The notes beneath the pieces were generated by a model. The model did no database searches, had not been told where the DNA came from, and saw only the letters and a list, made by a program, of their open reading frames with translations. Below, piece after piece: positions 30,576-39,618 of a stretch of 39,618 nucleotides of DNA. Positions within the stretch are counted from its first letter, which is position 1. Each line of letters starts with the position of its first letter. Made by a program: the position numbers and the translations under genes. The stretch covers positions 1 through 39,618 of the forward strand of contig CANQHD010000005.1 in NCBI GenBank assembly GCA_947623625.1, given 5' to 3'. The stretch comes from an uncultured Bacilli bacterium (GTDB taxonomy: Bacteria > Bacillota_I > Bacilli_A > RF39 > UBA660).

Positions 30576-31976
30576 TCACTCCTTTATTTGTTCATAAGTT
30601 ACACCATCACGATTATCAATTAAGCGAATTCCCTCTTTTAAAAGTTGATTGCGAATTGCATCTGCTTCTTCATAGTTTTTATTTTCTTTCGCAAGACGTC
30701 TTTTTTCTATCATTTTCTCAATATAAGCAGTATTCATCTTATTATCTATCTCTTCGTCTTCAAATAATCCAAGGGATAAGACAGTATCAAATTTCTTGAT
30801 TAAATCATATTTTGTTGCATCTGTTATCATTTTATCTTTTAATACATCATAAAGAATCGTTAGAGCACTTGCCGTGTTTAAATCATTAGAAAGAGCTTCT
30901 TTAAACGCCTCGATATAGTCTTGAAATTTATCTTTTTGAATTTCCCCGATAGGTGATAAAAGTTGAATGCGTCTTTTTAATTTATCATATGCACTCTTTG
31001 CTCCTTTTAAAGATTCATAAGAGAATGTCAGTGAATTTCGATAGTGAGAATTCAGACAGAAATAACGGTAAACCAAAGGAGGATAACCTTTTTCTTCAAG
31101 AAGTGAAAGTGTTAATATTTCTCCTTTAGATTTACTCATTTTACCACTTTTATCATTTAAGTGTCCTCCATGCATCCAGTATTTGCACCAAGGATGTCCA
31201 AGATAAGCTTCGCTTTGAGCAATTTCATTCGTATGATGTGGAAAAATATTATCTACACCGCCACAATGAATATCTAAGTATTCTCCCAAATAATGACAAG
31301 CAAGACCAGAACACTCAATATGCCAACCAGGATAGCCTACTCCCCAAGGAGAATCCCACTTCATGATTTGATTTTCAAATTTACTTGTCGTAAACCATAA
31401 ACCGAAATCAAATGGATTCTTTTTAAAAGTATCTAAAGAAACACTATCACGAACAGCAATCAATAATTCTTCTTGTTTTTTTCCAGATAATTGATAATAA
31501 TTGGTCGCTTTACTAATGTCAAAATAAATATTTCCCTCTTTTTGATAAGCATAACCATCTTTTAACATTTTCTCAATCATCTTAATATAAATATCAATAT
31601 GATCGCTTGCTTTTTCTAAAATATCCGGCATTTTTACATGAAGTTTTTCTAAGTCCTTTAAAAAAGCATTTGTATAAAACTCTGCAATTTCTTGAACTGT
31701 CTTCCCTTCTCTTTTGGCGCCTTTATACATTTTATCTTCGCCTGTATCTCCATCACTTGTCATGTGTCCTACATCTGTAATATTCATAACTCTTGTTACA
31801 TCATATCCTAAAAAGATAAGAGTTTTCACTAAAATATCTTCAAAAAGATAAGAACGCAAATTACCGATATGAGCATAATGATAAACTGTCGGACCACAAG
31901 TATAAATTTTTACTTTTCCCTCTTCATGGGGAACAAAAGGTTCTATTTTTTTTGTTAATGTATTATAAATTTGCAT
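30576..31976 (-). CDS. cysS: Cysteinyl-tRNA synthetase
   Basis: A class I synthetase that charges tRNA-Cys. The 466-aa protein has the zinc-site start CGPTVYHYAHIGNLRS (HIGH-type HIGN), the middle Zn ligands WHIECSGLACHYLG and HHTNEIAQSE, the KMSKSKG motif (~266-272) and the helical anticodon end with a C-terminal extension. ATG follows AAAGGAGGAATAAG. It heads the cysS-yugP-mrnC-rlmB operon and has no T-box. Confidence 0.97.
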   Translation of the reverse strand: MQIYNTLTKKIEPFVPHEEGKVKIYTCGPTVYHYAHIGNLRSYLFEDILVKTLIFLGYDVTRVMNITDVGHMTSDGDTGEDKMYKGAKREGKTVQEIAEFYTNAFLKDLEKLHVKMPDILEKASDHIDIYIKMIEKMLKDGYAYQKEGNIYFDISKATNYYQLSGKKQEELLIAVRDSVSLDTFKKNPFDFGLWFTTSKFENQIMKWDSPWGVGYPGWHIECSGLACHYLGEYLDIHCGGVDNIFPHHTNEIAQSEAYLGHPWCKYWMHGGHLNDKSGKMSKSKGEILTLSLLEEKGYPPLVYRYFCLNSHYRNSLTFSYESLKGAKSAYDKLKRRIQLLSPIGEIQKDKFQDYIEAFKEALSNDLNTASALTILYDVLKDKMITDATKYDLIKKFDTVLSLGLFEDEEIDNKMNTAYIEKMIEKRRLAKENKNYEEADAIRNQLLKEGIRLIDNRDGVTYEQIKE

Positions 31977-32026
31977 CTTATTCCTCCTTTTATAGTATAC
32001 GGCGAATTTCTATTTATTTGCCTAAC

Positions 32027-32035
32027 ATTATATCA
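32027..32035 (-). promoter_or_regulatory. cysS operon promoter (extended -10)
   Basis: TGATATAAT forms an extended -10; the -35 17 nt upstream (TTTCAT) is weak. It lies just after the clpC terminator. Confidence 0.55.
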
Positions 32036-32060
32036 CGAATTAAAAAGAAATGAAATGAGC

Positions 32061-32088
32061 AAAAAAAACTAGTAACAAAACGTACTAG
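32061..32088 (-). terminator. clpC terminator
   Basis: CTAGTA and TACTAG pair around an 8-nt loop and are followed by eight T on the minus strand, 13 nt after the clpC stop. Confidence 0.85.
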
Positions 32089-32101
32089 AATTTTTTAGTG
32101 A

Positions 32102-34393
32102 TTATAGTTCAATACATGTTTTTCCTTCACAATAAGCTTCAATAATATCCGTTTCAATTTTATCTTCAATCACTTTTTCAATACGACGAGCTCCAAACCT
32201 CTTATATTCACACTCATTTAAAATTTTATCCACAACAGATGAAGATAAAGTTAGTTGAAAACCTTTTTTTTCATATTTTTTCTTCAAGAATTGAAGTTGT
32301 TTTTTGATAATTAATAAAATTGTCTCTTCAGTTAGAGGTTCAAAATGATAGATTTGCCCAATACGATTAATAAATTCAACACCAACAAAAGATTCTAGTT
32401 CTTTTAAAGTTTGTGTTTTTCCTTCTAAAAATCCTAGTGAATAATTCTTACTATCTAAATTAGATGTCATAAATAGAAAGACATGATTAAAATGAACTTC
32501 TCTTCCCTTAGAGTCTTTAATAATACCTTCATCTAATATTTGAAGAAAGAGCTTTAAGACATCTGGATGCGCTTTTTCAACTTCATCAATTAGAATAACG
32601 GAAAAGGGTTGTTTTCTTACTTTTTCAAGAAGTGTAGAACCATCATCATAACCAACATATCCTGGTGGTGAACCAATAATTTTACTGACAGAATGCGCTT
32701 CTTTATATTCACTCATATCTAATCTAAAGAAGCTGGATTTTCCATATAATAGGGAGGCATATTCTTTGACTAAGTAAGTTTTTCCTAAGCCAGTTTTTCC
32801 AAGAAAAAGGAAAGAATGAATTTTAGATTCTGGTTCAAATCCAAAGTGAACTCGTTTTGTAATTTTACACAAATCATCAATAATTTTATCTTGCCCTAGT
32901 ATTTTACTTTTTAAATTTGAAGAGAGTTGAATTAATTTTTTCTGTTCTTGTGGTAGAACTTCATAAACAGGAATTTTTGTTTTTAAATAAACAACTTCTG
33001 CAACCATTTCATCTGTAATTTTAACAGGCGTTTTCTTTTTTAAATTTTGAAGTTCCAACTTATTTTTTTTGCTAGTAGCCTCTAATTCTTTTTGCTTATA
33101 ATAACTTGCTTTTTCAAAATTCTGCTTTAAAATTGCATTTTTCTTTTGCTCCTCATATTTTTTTATCTCCCGTTGAATTTCTTTTTTCTTCTCATCTTCC
33201 CTATTTTCTTGTAATGAAGCTCGAGCACAAACTTCATCTAATATATCAATGGCTTTATCTGGTTGGTATCTTGTGTAAATATATTGGTTGGATAGATGAA
33301 TAATTAGTTTTAAGATAGAATCCGTCATTTTTACAGAGTGAAAGCTTTCATAAATAGGTTTTAATTTTTTTAGAATTTGATAGACTGCTTCTTCGCTTGG
33401 TTCTTCAACATAAATGGGCTGAAATCTTCGATCAAGAGCTTTATCTTTTTCGATAAATCCTCGATATTCTTCTGTTGTTGTGGCTCCTATTAATTTGAGT
33501 TTTCCTCGAGCAAGTGCTGGTTTTAAAATATTGGAAGCATCAATAGCTCCTTCTGCTCCTCCTGCACCGACAAGTGTATGAATCTCATCAATAAAAACAA
33601 TAATTTCATCGCTTTCTTCCACTTCTTTTAAAAGCTTTCCAACACGTTCTTCAAACTCACCTCGATACTTAGTACCTGCAATAAGACCTGCCATAGAAAC
33701 AGATAAAATTCTTTTATTTTTCAAATCATCTGGAACATCACCTTCGACAATTCTTCGTGCCAACTCTTCAACAATTGCTGTTTTTCCAACACCTGCTTCT
33801 CCTAATAATAAAGGATTGTTTTTATTCCGTCTTGATAATATTTCAAGCAATCTATCAATTTCTTTATCTCTTCCGATTACAGGATCAATATTTCCTAACA
33901 TTGCTCTTTGATTAAAATCAACAGCAAACTCTTCAATATAAAGCCTTTTTTTATTCTTTGCATTCTTTTCAATAAAGTGTGTTGATAAATCACTATAAAG
34001 TTTATCAACATCAATATTCATGCCGATTAAAAGTCTTATCGCAACGCCTTCTCCTTCTTCTAGTAAAGATAGAAAAAGTTCTTCAACGCTTACGTCTGTT
34101 TTTTCTTCTTTTGCATTCAAAATAGCAGTTTCTAAAACCCTTTTTAAAAGGGGTGTATATAAAAACCAATTACTTTTATTTTTACCAGTACCAACAACAT
34201 CAATAAGTTCCTTTCGAAATCTATCATATGTTATTGAATAACTTTTTAATCTCTTCGTAAGTGGTTCATCTTCTTCTTTCAAAATAGCTAAAAGGAGATG
34301 TTCACTTCCAACATATGGATGAGAAAGTGACTGCATTTCTTCCTTGGCTTGTAATAATATTTTTTGTGCTTCTTCACTAAATTTTGAGAACAA
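32102..34393 (-). CDS. clpC: ClpC-type AAA+ unfoldase
   Basis: ClpC unfolds proteins and feeds them to the ClpP protease. The 763-aa protein has a Clp_N repeat domain (about 1-140), AAA-1 with Walker A GEAGVGKT (198-205), a short coiled middle region with a UVR-like element (about 390-460) and AAA-2 with GKTGLGKT. The loop SLGFLEG supplies an (I/L)GF ClpP-binding tripeptide, so ClpP coupling is expected. It is about 45 aa shorter than B. subtilis ClpC. The start is TTG with AAAGGAGAG upstream. The usual partners ctsR, mcsA and mcsB are absent here; it has its own promoter. Confidence 0.93.
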   Translation of the reverse strand: MFSKFSEEAQKILLQAKEEMQSLSHPYVGSEHLLLAILKEEDEPLTKRLKSYSITYDRFRKELIDVVGTGKNKSNWFLYTPLLKRVLETAILNAKEEKTDVSVEELFLSLLEEGEGVAIRLLIGMNIDVDKLYSDLSTHFIEKNAKNKKRLYIEEFAVDFNQRAMLGNIDPVIGRDKEIDRLLEILSRRNKNNPLLLGEAGVGKTAIVEELARRIVEGDVPDDLKNKRILSVSMAGLIAGTKYRGEFEERVGKLLKEVEESDEIIVFIDEIHTLVGAGGAEGAIDASNILKPALARGKLKLIGATTTEEYRGFIEKDKALDRRFQPIYVEEPSEEAVYQILKKLKPIYESFHSVKMTDSILKLIIHLSNQYIYTRYQPDKAIDILDEVCARASLQENREDEKKKEIQREIKKYEEQKKNAILKQNFEKASYYKQKELEATSKKNKLELQNLKKKTPVKITDEMVAEVVYLKTKIPVYEVLPQEQKKLIQLSSNLKSKILGQDKIIDDLCKITKRVHFGFEPESKIHSFLFLGKTGLGKTYLVKEYASLLYGKSSFFRLDMSEYKEAHSVSKIIGSPPGYVGYDDGSTLLEKVRKQPFSVILIDEVEKAHPDVLKLFLQILDEGIIKDSKGREVHFNHVFLFMTSNLDSKNYSLGFLEGKTQTLKELESFVGVEFINRIGQIYHFEPLTEETILLIIKKQLQFLKKKYEKKGFQLTLSSSVVDKILNECEYKRFGARRIEKVIEDKIETDIIEAYCEGKTCIEL

Positions 34394-34416
34394 TTAAATC
34401 TCTCCTTTCAAATTCT

Positions 34417-34446
34417 ATTCTATGGTAAATTTTCCCCTACTTTCAA
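34417..34446 (-). promoter_or_regulatory. clpC promoter
   Basis: On the minus strand TTGAAA and TAGAAT are 18 nt apart. No CtsR heptad repeat is seen. Confidence 0.6.
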
Positions 34447-34471
34447 GAATTTATGTCCCCAAAATAATGAC

Positions 34472-34485
34472 AATTTGTACAAATT
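34472..34485. promoter_or_regulatory. Perfect 14-bp palindrome upstream of clpC
   Basis: AATTTGTACAAATT is self-complementary and lies about 25 bp upstream of the clpC -35. It looks like a repressor or activator site. Its half-site AATTTGT also forms the arms of the repeat before the ATPase-rloB operon. Confidence 0.4.
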
Positions 34486-34537
34486 TTATGTCTATCTTTA
34501 TAAGTTTTTGTTGCTTCTTTTCGAAAAATAGTATTCA

Positions 34538-34565
34538 ACAAAAAAAGAAGTCCTTTTGAAACTTC
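34538..34565 (-). terminator. Transporter gene terminator
   Basis: GGAAGT and ACTTC(T) arms enclose TTCAAAAGG and are followed by seven T on the minus strand, directly after the transporter stop codon. Confidence 0.75.
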
Positions 34566-34568
34566 CTT

Positions 34569-35978
34569 TTAAATAAGCATAAGTACTGTGAAAACTATAA
34601 ATAAAACAACAATTAATTCTAAGAAGAGTTTCCAACTATACTGAATCCAATCTTTATAAGAGACTTTTAAATATGCAAGTGATATCATTAAAAGAACAGA
34701 AGTTGGTACTACAAGCATAACTACTCCATATAATGATTGAAACATCGTTGCAATTAATGGATAAAGTTTTGTATCTGTAACAATGGATGCAAGATATGGA
34801 ATAACACTTTGAAATGCATAAGATGGTTCAACGTTAAATAATCCTGCAAGCAATGCAACAATTCCTGCTGTAAAGACATTAAATCCTTTGGTAATCTCTA
34901 AAATTGCTTTATAAATAACCAATTGGAATGGATGATAAGTTGTAATAACCAAACCACTATAAATTAAAATAATAATAACGGCTGGCAATAGTGCTTTTTT
35001 AGCCCCTTCAACGAATCCATCTATCGCATCATCCCACTTAATTTTATAAATAAACTTAAGAGCAATGATTGCAACTAATAGTACTGTGCCAAGTTCTCCA
35101 ATAGACCAATAACCAAATGAATTGAGTGTCGTTCCTAAAAGTTTTCCAAAGATTGGAAAGCCAAATAATTTAAATCCAGTAACAGCATTGGTTGCCTCAT
35201 CAAAAATCGTGAGTCCAAAAGCTCCATTCCATGAAATAAAAGATAAAATCATGATAAGGAGGATAACATCAAATACGACAACTAATGGCCATATTTTCTT
35301 TGTCTTTCCTTTTGCTGTTGATTTAACTGCAGCTGGAAGAAAATCATCTTTATCCTTTTCTTCTTTTACATTTTGTTTCTTTCCAAATTTTAAAACATTT
35401 AGAATTAATAAAATGAGTCCTACGACTAAGATAATTACTTTTGCCCATATTCCATCTAACACTTCCAAAGAAAGATATTGAACGAGTACATTTGTTGTCG
35501 TTGTTGCAAAAGTGGTTCCCATTAATCCTACTAGAGTTGATCCTACAGTCACAGAAATAGCAGCTAATTTGCTATAACCCATCAATAGTGTTAAGGAAAT
35601 AACAAATGGGAAGAAAATTAAAAGTCCCATCTGTAGTCCACAAACTGATGTGAGTACTGCAAAAAGAATCATAATAATTGTTAGTGCTAACCATTCCTTA
35701 CCTTTGAACTTTTTAGCAAGAGAATCTAACATTCTGCGATAAGCACCTGTCTTATTTAAAAGACCATAGAATCCACCAATCAATAAGACAAATAAGGAAA
35801 TTTGTCCAAAATAGGAAAGAGATGTATTTTGATATGTGAAAATATCAAATATTCCCATTTGAATTCTTCCTTGCTCATCATATGCTGATTGAAATATAGC
35901 AGATGGAAAAATCCAAGTCAGTACCATGAACAAAGCAAGCGTAATTAAGATAACTTTGAATATGTTATGTTTTTTCAT
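34569..35978 (-). CDS. YfcC/DcuC-like ion-transporter superfamily protein
   Basis: A 469-aa membrane protein with about 11-12 helices in two halves joined by a cytosolic linker (about 205-230). Segments such as FVLLIGGFYGLLNKTGAY, GLQMGLLIFFPFVISL and MGTTFATTTTN resemble the YfcC family (IT superfamily, related to DcuC and AbgT carriers). The substrate (C4-dicarboxylate, amino acid or peptide) cannot be told from sequence. The track adds 41 residues; the true ATG at 35978 has AAAGGAGAAG and lies just behind a strong promoter. The gene is a single unit between lysS and clpC. Confidence 0.8.
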   Translation of the reverse strand: MKKHNIFKVILITLALFMVLTWIFPSAIFQSAYDEQGRIQMGIFDIFTYQNTSLSYFGQISLFVLLIGGFYGLLNKTGAYRRMLDSLAKKFKGKEWLALTIIMILFAVLTSVCGLQMGLLIFFPFVISLTLLMGYSKLAAISVTVGSTLVGLMGTTFATTTTNVLVQYLSLEVLDGIWAKVIILVVGLILLILNVLKFGKKQNVKEEKDKDDFLPAAVKSTAKGKTKKIWPLVVVFDVILLIMILSFISWNGAFGLTIFDEATNAVTGFKLFGFPIFGKLLGTTLNSFGYWSIGELGTVLLVAIIALKFIYKIKWDDAIDGFVEGAKKALLPAVIIILIYSGLVITTYHPFQLVIYKAILEITKGFNVFTAGIVALLAGLFNVEPSYAFQSVIPYLASIVTDTKLYPLIATMFQSLYGVVMLVVPTSVLLMISLAYLKVSYKDWIQYSWKLFLELIVVLFIVFTVLMLI

Positions 35979-36000
35979 CTTTTCTTCTCCTTTCAACTTC

Positions 36001-36029
36001 ATTATACTTTTAAACACTATATTTGACAA
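36001..36029 (-). promoter_or_regulatory. Strong promoter of the transporter gene
   Basis: On the minus strand TTGTCA, 17 nt, TATAAT; transcription would start about 15 nt before the chosen ATG, excluding the track start. Confidence 0.85.
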
Positions 36030-36055
36030 CAATTTGCCCCTTTTTTTTACCAAAA

Positions 36056-36085
36056 TTTCAAAAAAAAAGAGGTTTTTTTCCTCTC
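36056..36085 (-). terminator. lysS operon terminator
   Basis: AGAGG and CCTCT pair around AAAAAAA and are followed by nine T on the minus strand. Confidence 0.85.
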
Positions 36086-36090
36086 TTATT

Positions 36091-37566
36091 TTATTTTTCA
36101 TCTAAAGGTCTCATTAATGGGAAGAGAACCACATCTTTAATATTTTCGCTTCCTGTTAAGAGTTGAACAATACGATCAATTCCCATTCCCCAACCTGAAA
36201 TTGGAGGCATTCCATATTCCATTGCATGAATATAATCATAATCCATATCCATTGCTTCTTCATCCCCTTGTGCCTTAAGCGATGCTTGTTGTAAAAGTCG
36301 TCTTTCTTGTTCTTGTGGATCAACAAGTTCACTAAATCCATTTACAATTTCAGCACCATTGACTACCAATTGAAAACGATCTGTAATTTGAGGTCGCTCA
36401 TCATTCGCTCTTGCAAGTGGTGATAAACTAATCGGATGTTCTGTTAAGTAAATAGGGGTTAAAATGTGAGGTCTGGCAACTTTTTTATAAAGATAATCTA
36501 CTAAATTACCATATCCAAGTTTTTCAATTGGTGTTTCACTATCAAGTTCAATGTGCTCTTCTTGAATTTTCTTAAGTAGCTTTTCTCTTGTGTCAAAAAC
36601 TTCAATATCAATGTTAGCGTATTTTAAAATAAGTTCACGGAATGAAACACTAGGCCAATCTCCACTCATATCAATTGTTTTATCGCCAATTAAAATCGTT
36701 AAAGTCCCAAAAATATTTTGAATAATTGTTTGAAGCATCTTTTGAATTAATTTCATATTATCTTGATAATTATAATAGGCTTGATAGCACTCGATCATTG
36801 TAAAGTCTTGCAAATGAGTCGCATCCATTCCTTCATTACGAAAACATCTTGCAATTTCATAAACTTTAGGCATTCCTGCAATAACAGCTCTTTTCATATA
36901 TGTCTCAGGAGCAATTCTTAAATAAACATCTAAATCAAGTGCATTATGATGAGCAACAAAAGGACGAGCAACAGCTCCACTGGCTTTACTATTTAAAATA
37001 GGTGTTTCAATTTCATAATACCCAAGATTATCGAGAAAATTACGAAGTTCTTTGATAAATTTCATTCGAATTTTAAAGCGATGTCTTGTCTCTTCATTCA
37101 TAATCATATCCACATAGCGGTTTCGATAACAAAGTTCTGGATCTTGAAGACCATGAAATTTTTCTGGAAGTGGACGAAGAGCTTTCCCTAAAAAAGTAAT
37201 TTTATCGGCTCTTAATGTTTTTTCCCCTGTATGTGTTGTAAAAATTTCTCCAACTGCTCCTATAAAATCACCAATATCAATATTGGCTTTAAAGAATTCA
37301 TATTCTTCTTCACCAATTAAATCAATTTTGACAGAAACTTGTAAATCCCCATCAATATCTCTTAATTTTAAGAAGCTCATCTTGCCCATTTTTCTCATGA
37401 ACACAATACGTCCTGCCACTGAGACATCTTTAGTCTCATCTTCTAGATGAGAAGCTTCCTCTAGACTATGTGTTACTTCGTAACGTTCAGGATAAGGATT
37501 TCTTGTTTCTTTAATTTTTTCTACTTTTTCACGTCTTACAATTTCTTGTTCTGTTAACTCTCGCAT
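36091..37566 (-). CDS. lysS: Lysyl-tRNA synthetase (class II)
   Basis: LysRS charges tRNA-Lys. The 491-aa protein has the N-terminal OB-fold anticodon domain (VAGRIVFMRKMGKMSFLKLRD, partly quoted), the class II motif 2 region EIARCFRNEGMDATHLQDF (FRNEG) and motif 3 GWGMGIDRIVQLL near the end. ATG behind GGAGGGAG; it overlaps the RDD gene by 13 nt. The mscL-dusB-RDD-lysS group forms an operon ended by a strong terminator. In B. subtilis dusB (yacF) also precedes lysS. Confidence 0.97.
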   Translation of the reverse strand: MRELTEQEIVRREKVEKIKETRNPYPERYEVTHSLEEASHLEDETKDVSVAGRIVFMRKMGKMSFLKLRDIDGDLQVSVKIDLIGEEEYEFFKANIDIGDFIGAVGEIFTTHTGEKTLRADKITFLGKALRPLPEKFHGLQDPELCYRNRYVDMIMNEETRHRFKIRMKFIKELRNFLDNLGYYEIETPILNSKASGAVARPFVAHHNALDLDVYLRIAPETYMKRAVIAGMPKVYEIARCFRNEGMDATHLQDFTMIECYQAYYNYQDNMKLIQKMLQTIIQNIFGTLTILIGDKTIDMSGDWPSVSFRELILKYANIDIEVFDTREKLLKKIQEEHIELDSETPIEKLGYGNLVDYLYKKVARPHILTPIYLTEHPISLSPLARANDERPQITDRFQLVVNGAEIVNGFSELVDPQEQERRLLQQASLKAQGDEEAMDMDYDYIHAMEYGMPPISGWGMGIDRIVQLLTGSENIKDVVLFPLMRPLDEK

Positions 37567-38186
37567 TTTTCTCCCTCCATTTCCTTGATACGTAAATCAA
37601 CTTTAACGACTTCTGTTTGAACTAATTTATCATGCAATCCATTCTTTTCTTTTGAAAATGCCACTAAGAAAACACTAATTATCACAAATAAATATTGAAC
37701 AGTATCTAAAATAGTACTTCCCCAAATATAAACATCTTTGCTCGCTAGTAAAACGAGTGCTGTTACAATAATATTAAAGAAAATAGAATTAATCAAAGAT
37801 GATCGAATCACTAAATCATTCATTGTCAATTTAGAGTTATCTTGCTTCTGAACCTTTATCTTTAAGAGATTCTTCCCAATTGTTTGACCTTGATGATAAA
37901 ATGGATAAACACAAAAATATAAAATAGAGAAGAATATACTAATGATAGAAAAAAGAGCTGTTTGTCTAGAAAGCTGATAACTTAAATCTAGACTTTGATT
38001 GAGATATGTCATCATATTCATTTTTCCCTCACTATATTTTTCTATAATTTCATTTTGTTCTTTATAGAGTTTTTCAACACTTTTAGACTCAGGAATCATA
38101 ACAGATATAAAACTAGTAGCAAAAGACACTAAAAAGATATCAATTAAATAGGCACAAACTCGTGCTCCAAAACTTGCTTTATTCAT
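37554..38186 (-). CDS. RDD-family membrane protein
   Basis: A 210-aa protein with four hydrophobic segments. The N-terminal ASFGARVCAYLIDIFLVSF has the Arg-Asp (RDD) pattern in the first helix, and a later GKNLLKIKV is also typical of the family. RDD proteins are poorly defined; some may move ions or compatible solutes. ATG behind AAGGAGG. It overlaps dusB by 8 nt and lysS by 13 nt, so the three are translated as a coupled unit. Confidence 0.88.
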   Translation of the reverse strand: MNKASFGARVCAYLIDIFLVSFATSFISVMIPESKSVEKLYKEQNEIIEKYSEGKMNMMTYLNQSLDLSYQLSRQTALFSIISIFFSILYFCVYPFYHQGQTIGKNLLKIKVQKQDNSKLTMNDLVIRSSLINSIFFNIIVTALVLLASKDVYIWGSTILDTVQYLFVIISVFLVAFSKEKNGLHDKLVQTEVVKVDLRIKEMEGEKCES

Positions 38187-39162
38187 GGAAATCCTCCTTA
38201 AATTTCTTTAATACTTGCATTATATCACAAAGTGTTTTACATTGAAATATTTTATTTTTGACATTTACTCCTGAGGGAATTCCCTTTAAATACCAAGCAA
38301 TATGACTTCTTATTTCAAGTACTGCATAGTGTTCACTTTTAAATTGATTTAAATATTTTAAATGATGAAGACACATATCTATTTTTTCTTGATAACTGAT
38401 CTTTTTTGGAAGAATTCCTTTATCAAGATATAAAACAGTATCTTTAATTAACCAAGGGTTTCCTAAAGCACCTCTTCCAATCATCACTGCATCGCATCCA
38501 GTTTCATTGAGCATTTTCTGGGCAAGAAAAGGCGTTGTTATATCACCATTTCCTATCACTGGAATATGAACGGTTTCCTTCACTTGCTTAATAATTTGCC
38601 AGTTGGATAATCCACTATACCCTTGACTTCTTGTCCTTGGATGAACAAAGATTGCACTTGCTCCTGCTTCCTCACAAATTTTTGCAATTTCACAAGCATT
38701 AATAGATTCTTGATCCCAACCACTTCTTATTTTTACAGTCACAGGAATAGAGATACTTTCAACTACTTGAGATACTATTTCAAAAACTTTATTCGGATTT
38801 TTTAAAAGAGCACTTCCAGCAGATGAGCGTACTGCAACTTTTGGAACAGGGCACCCCATATTAATATCAATAAATTGAATCGGATACATATCTGCTAAAA
38901 TTTTGGCAGCTTGTGCCATAACAGGAGCAGAAGAACCAAAAATCTGAATACCAACAGGGATTTTCAACGTCTCAATTCCCCTTAACATTTCAAATGTTTT
39001 TGAATTGTTTCGTACGACTGCTTCTGCACTAATCAGCTCTGTAACGGCATACCCTACACCCATTTCTTCACAAATTTTCATATAAGCTGGATTCGATACA
39101 CCCGCCATTGGAGCTAATCCCACTTGATTCTTTATTGGAACTGTCTTTATTTTCCACTGCAT
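38179..39162 (-). CDS. dusB: tRNA-dihydrouridine synthase DusB
   Basis: An FMN-dependent enzyme that reduces uridines in the D-loop of tRNA. The 327-aa TIM-barrel protein has GLAPMAGVSNPAY (~15-27), INMGCPVPKV with the catalytic Cys (~104), VTVKIRSGWD, FVHPRTRSQGYSG and GNGDI plus IGRGALGNPW for flavin phosphate binding. ATG after AAGGGTTGATAGTGA. It is in the conserved pair with lysS, both serving tRNA function. Confidence 0.96.
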   Translation of the reverse strand: MQWKIKTVPIKNQVGLAPMAGVSNPAYMKICEEMGVGYAVTELISAEAVVRNNSKTFEMLRGIETLKIPVGIQIFGSSAPVMAQAAKILADMYPIQFIDINMGCPVPKVAVRSSAGSALLKNPNKVFEIVSQVVESISIPVTVKIRSGWDQESINACEIAKICEEAGASAIFVHPRTRSQGYSGLSNWQIIKQVKETVHIPVIGNGDITTPFLAQKMLNETGCDAVMIGRGALGNPWLIKDTVLYLDKGILPKKISYQEKIDMCLHHLKYLNQFKSEHYAVLEIRSHIAWYLKGIPSGVNVKNKIFQCKTLCDIMQVLKKFKEDFHE

Positions 39163-39185
39163 TCACTATCAACCCTTTTTTAAAG

Positions 39186-39605
39186 TTATTGCTGTTTTTT
39201 TAATAAATCACGAATTTCTTCTAATAAAATGACTTCATCTGGTTTCTTAGTTGGAACAGATTCTTTTTCTTTTTTTTGTTCATGTTTTAATACGGTAAAT
39301 ATCTTTACCATAATAAAGATACAAATGGCAATAATTAAAAAATCAACAATAGACTGAATAAAAGAACCATACGCAATTGTTGCATCATTAATTTTAATAG
39401 ACAAATTGCTGAAATCTAGTCCGCCCAAAAAAACTCCAATCAAAGGCATTAAAACATCACTTACTAAACTTGTAACAATCTTTCCAAAAGCACCTCCGAT
39501 AATCACACCAACTGCCATATCAAAAACACTTCCACGAGAGATAAATTCCTTAAATTCATGAATAGGTTTTACAATTTTTTCTTTTTCTTCTTTGACTTTT
39601 TTCAC
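39186..39605 (-). CDS. mscL: Large-conductance mechanosensitive channel MscL
   Basis: MscL opens under membrane tension and releases solutes on osmotic downshock. The 139-aa protein has a charged N-terminal helix, KEFISRGSVFDMAVGVIIGGAFGKIVTSLV (TM1, partly quoted: DMAVGVIIGGAFGKIV), a short periplasmic loop, TM2 (about 83-105) and a C-terminal charged helix that forms the bundle. It is complete: GTG start at 39605 with GAGGTG upstream at the very edge of the window. 23 nt from dusB, probably co-transcribed. Confidence 0.95.
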   Translation of the reverse strand: MKKVKEEKEKIVKPIHEFKEFISRGSVFDMAVGVIIGGAFGKIVTSLVSDVLMPLIGVFLGGLDFSNLSIKINDATIAYGSFIQSIVDFLIIAICIFIMVKIFTVLKHEQKKEKESVPTKKPDEVILLEEIRDLLKKQQ

Positions 39606-39618
39606 TTTCTACACCTCG

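Noticed and set aside
31977-32101. T-box riboswitch before cysS (also considered for argS and lysS)
   Set aside because: Leaders are too short and lack the T-box word; cysS has an ordinary promoter right after the clpC terminator, and argS and lysS are internal to coupled operons.
1-39618. CRISPR arrays, insertion sequences, tRNA and rRNA genes
   Set aside because: No regularly spaced repeats, transposase motifs, or tRNA T-loop and acceptor patterns were found by reading both strands.

Overview
The window comes from an AT-rich, low-GC, spore-forming member of the Bacillota (Bacilli or Erysipelotrichia-like). Evidence for this is the strongly AT-biased coding, AGGAGG-type ribosome binding sites, the standard genetic code (Trp as TGG, TGA as a true stop), the sporulation genes spoIIR, gerQ and a spoIIQ-like gene, and gene order shared with Bacillus subtilis. 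I cannot name a genus. No rRNA, tRNA, CRISPR array, insertion sequence or replication origin was seen.

Layout. (1) 1-1.6 kb is an accessory patch: an unrecognised 395-aa protein lies next to the 48-codon stump of a CwlD/AmiC-type cell-wall amidase, cut right after its first zinc-ligand motif. (2) 1.6-7.4 kb holds a DUF6020-like membrane protein and then secG, rnr, capA-like and smpB, the RNA-quality-control cluster known from B. subtilis (secG-rnr-smpB). (3) 7.5-21 kb is a long run, nearly all on the minus strand, resembling the B. subtilis mbl/spoIIQ/ywzB/rpiB/rpmE/murA/fbaA/mntP/spoIIR/prmC/prfA/rpoE/argS/ywiB neighbourhood. It is interrupted by an SGNH hydrolase, a conserved unknown (242 aa), a 44-aa CxxC protein missed by the ORF track, and a plus-strand membrane protein. 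(4) 21-23 kb is a class A penicillin-binding protein on the plus strand. (5) 23.1-25.3 kb is a second accessory patch: an overlapping AAA ATPase/RloB pair, a likely anti-phage abortive-infection module of the RloAB/AbiL kind. (6) 25.4-28.1 kb carries pduL, gerQ, a LemA-family gene, a stand-alone MutS-domain-I-like protein and a tail-anchored unknown. (7) 28.2-39.6 kb keeps the B. subtilis order dusB-lysS-clpC-cysS-mrnC-rlmB-sigH, without ctsR-mcsA-mcsB, with a YfcC-type transporter and a YugP-type protease inserted, and mscL at the right edge.

Functionally the core combines wall synthesis and shape (murA, mbl, PBP1), translation and ribosome rescue (prfA, prmC, argS, lysS, cysS, smpB, rnr, rlmB, rpmE, dusB), transcription (rpoE delta, sigH) and sporulation (spoIIQ-like, spoIIR, gerQ, sigH). 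Good minus-strand promoters (TTGACA/N17/TATAAT type) are seen upstream of fba, mbl, rpoE, the transporter and other genes. A repeated architectural trait is that the 5' arm of the intrinsic terminator is encoded in the last codons of the gene (at least eight genes here). Many ORF-track starts are over-extended; I moved them to the start with a properly spaced Shine-Dalgarno sequence and explain each case.
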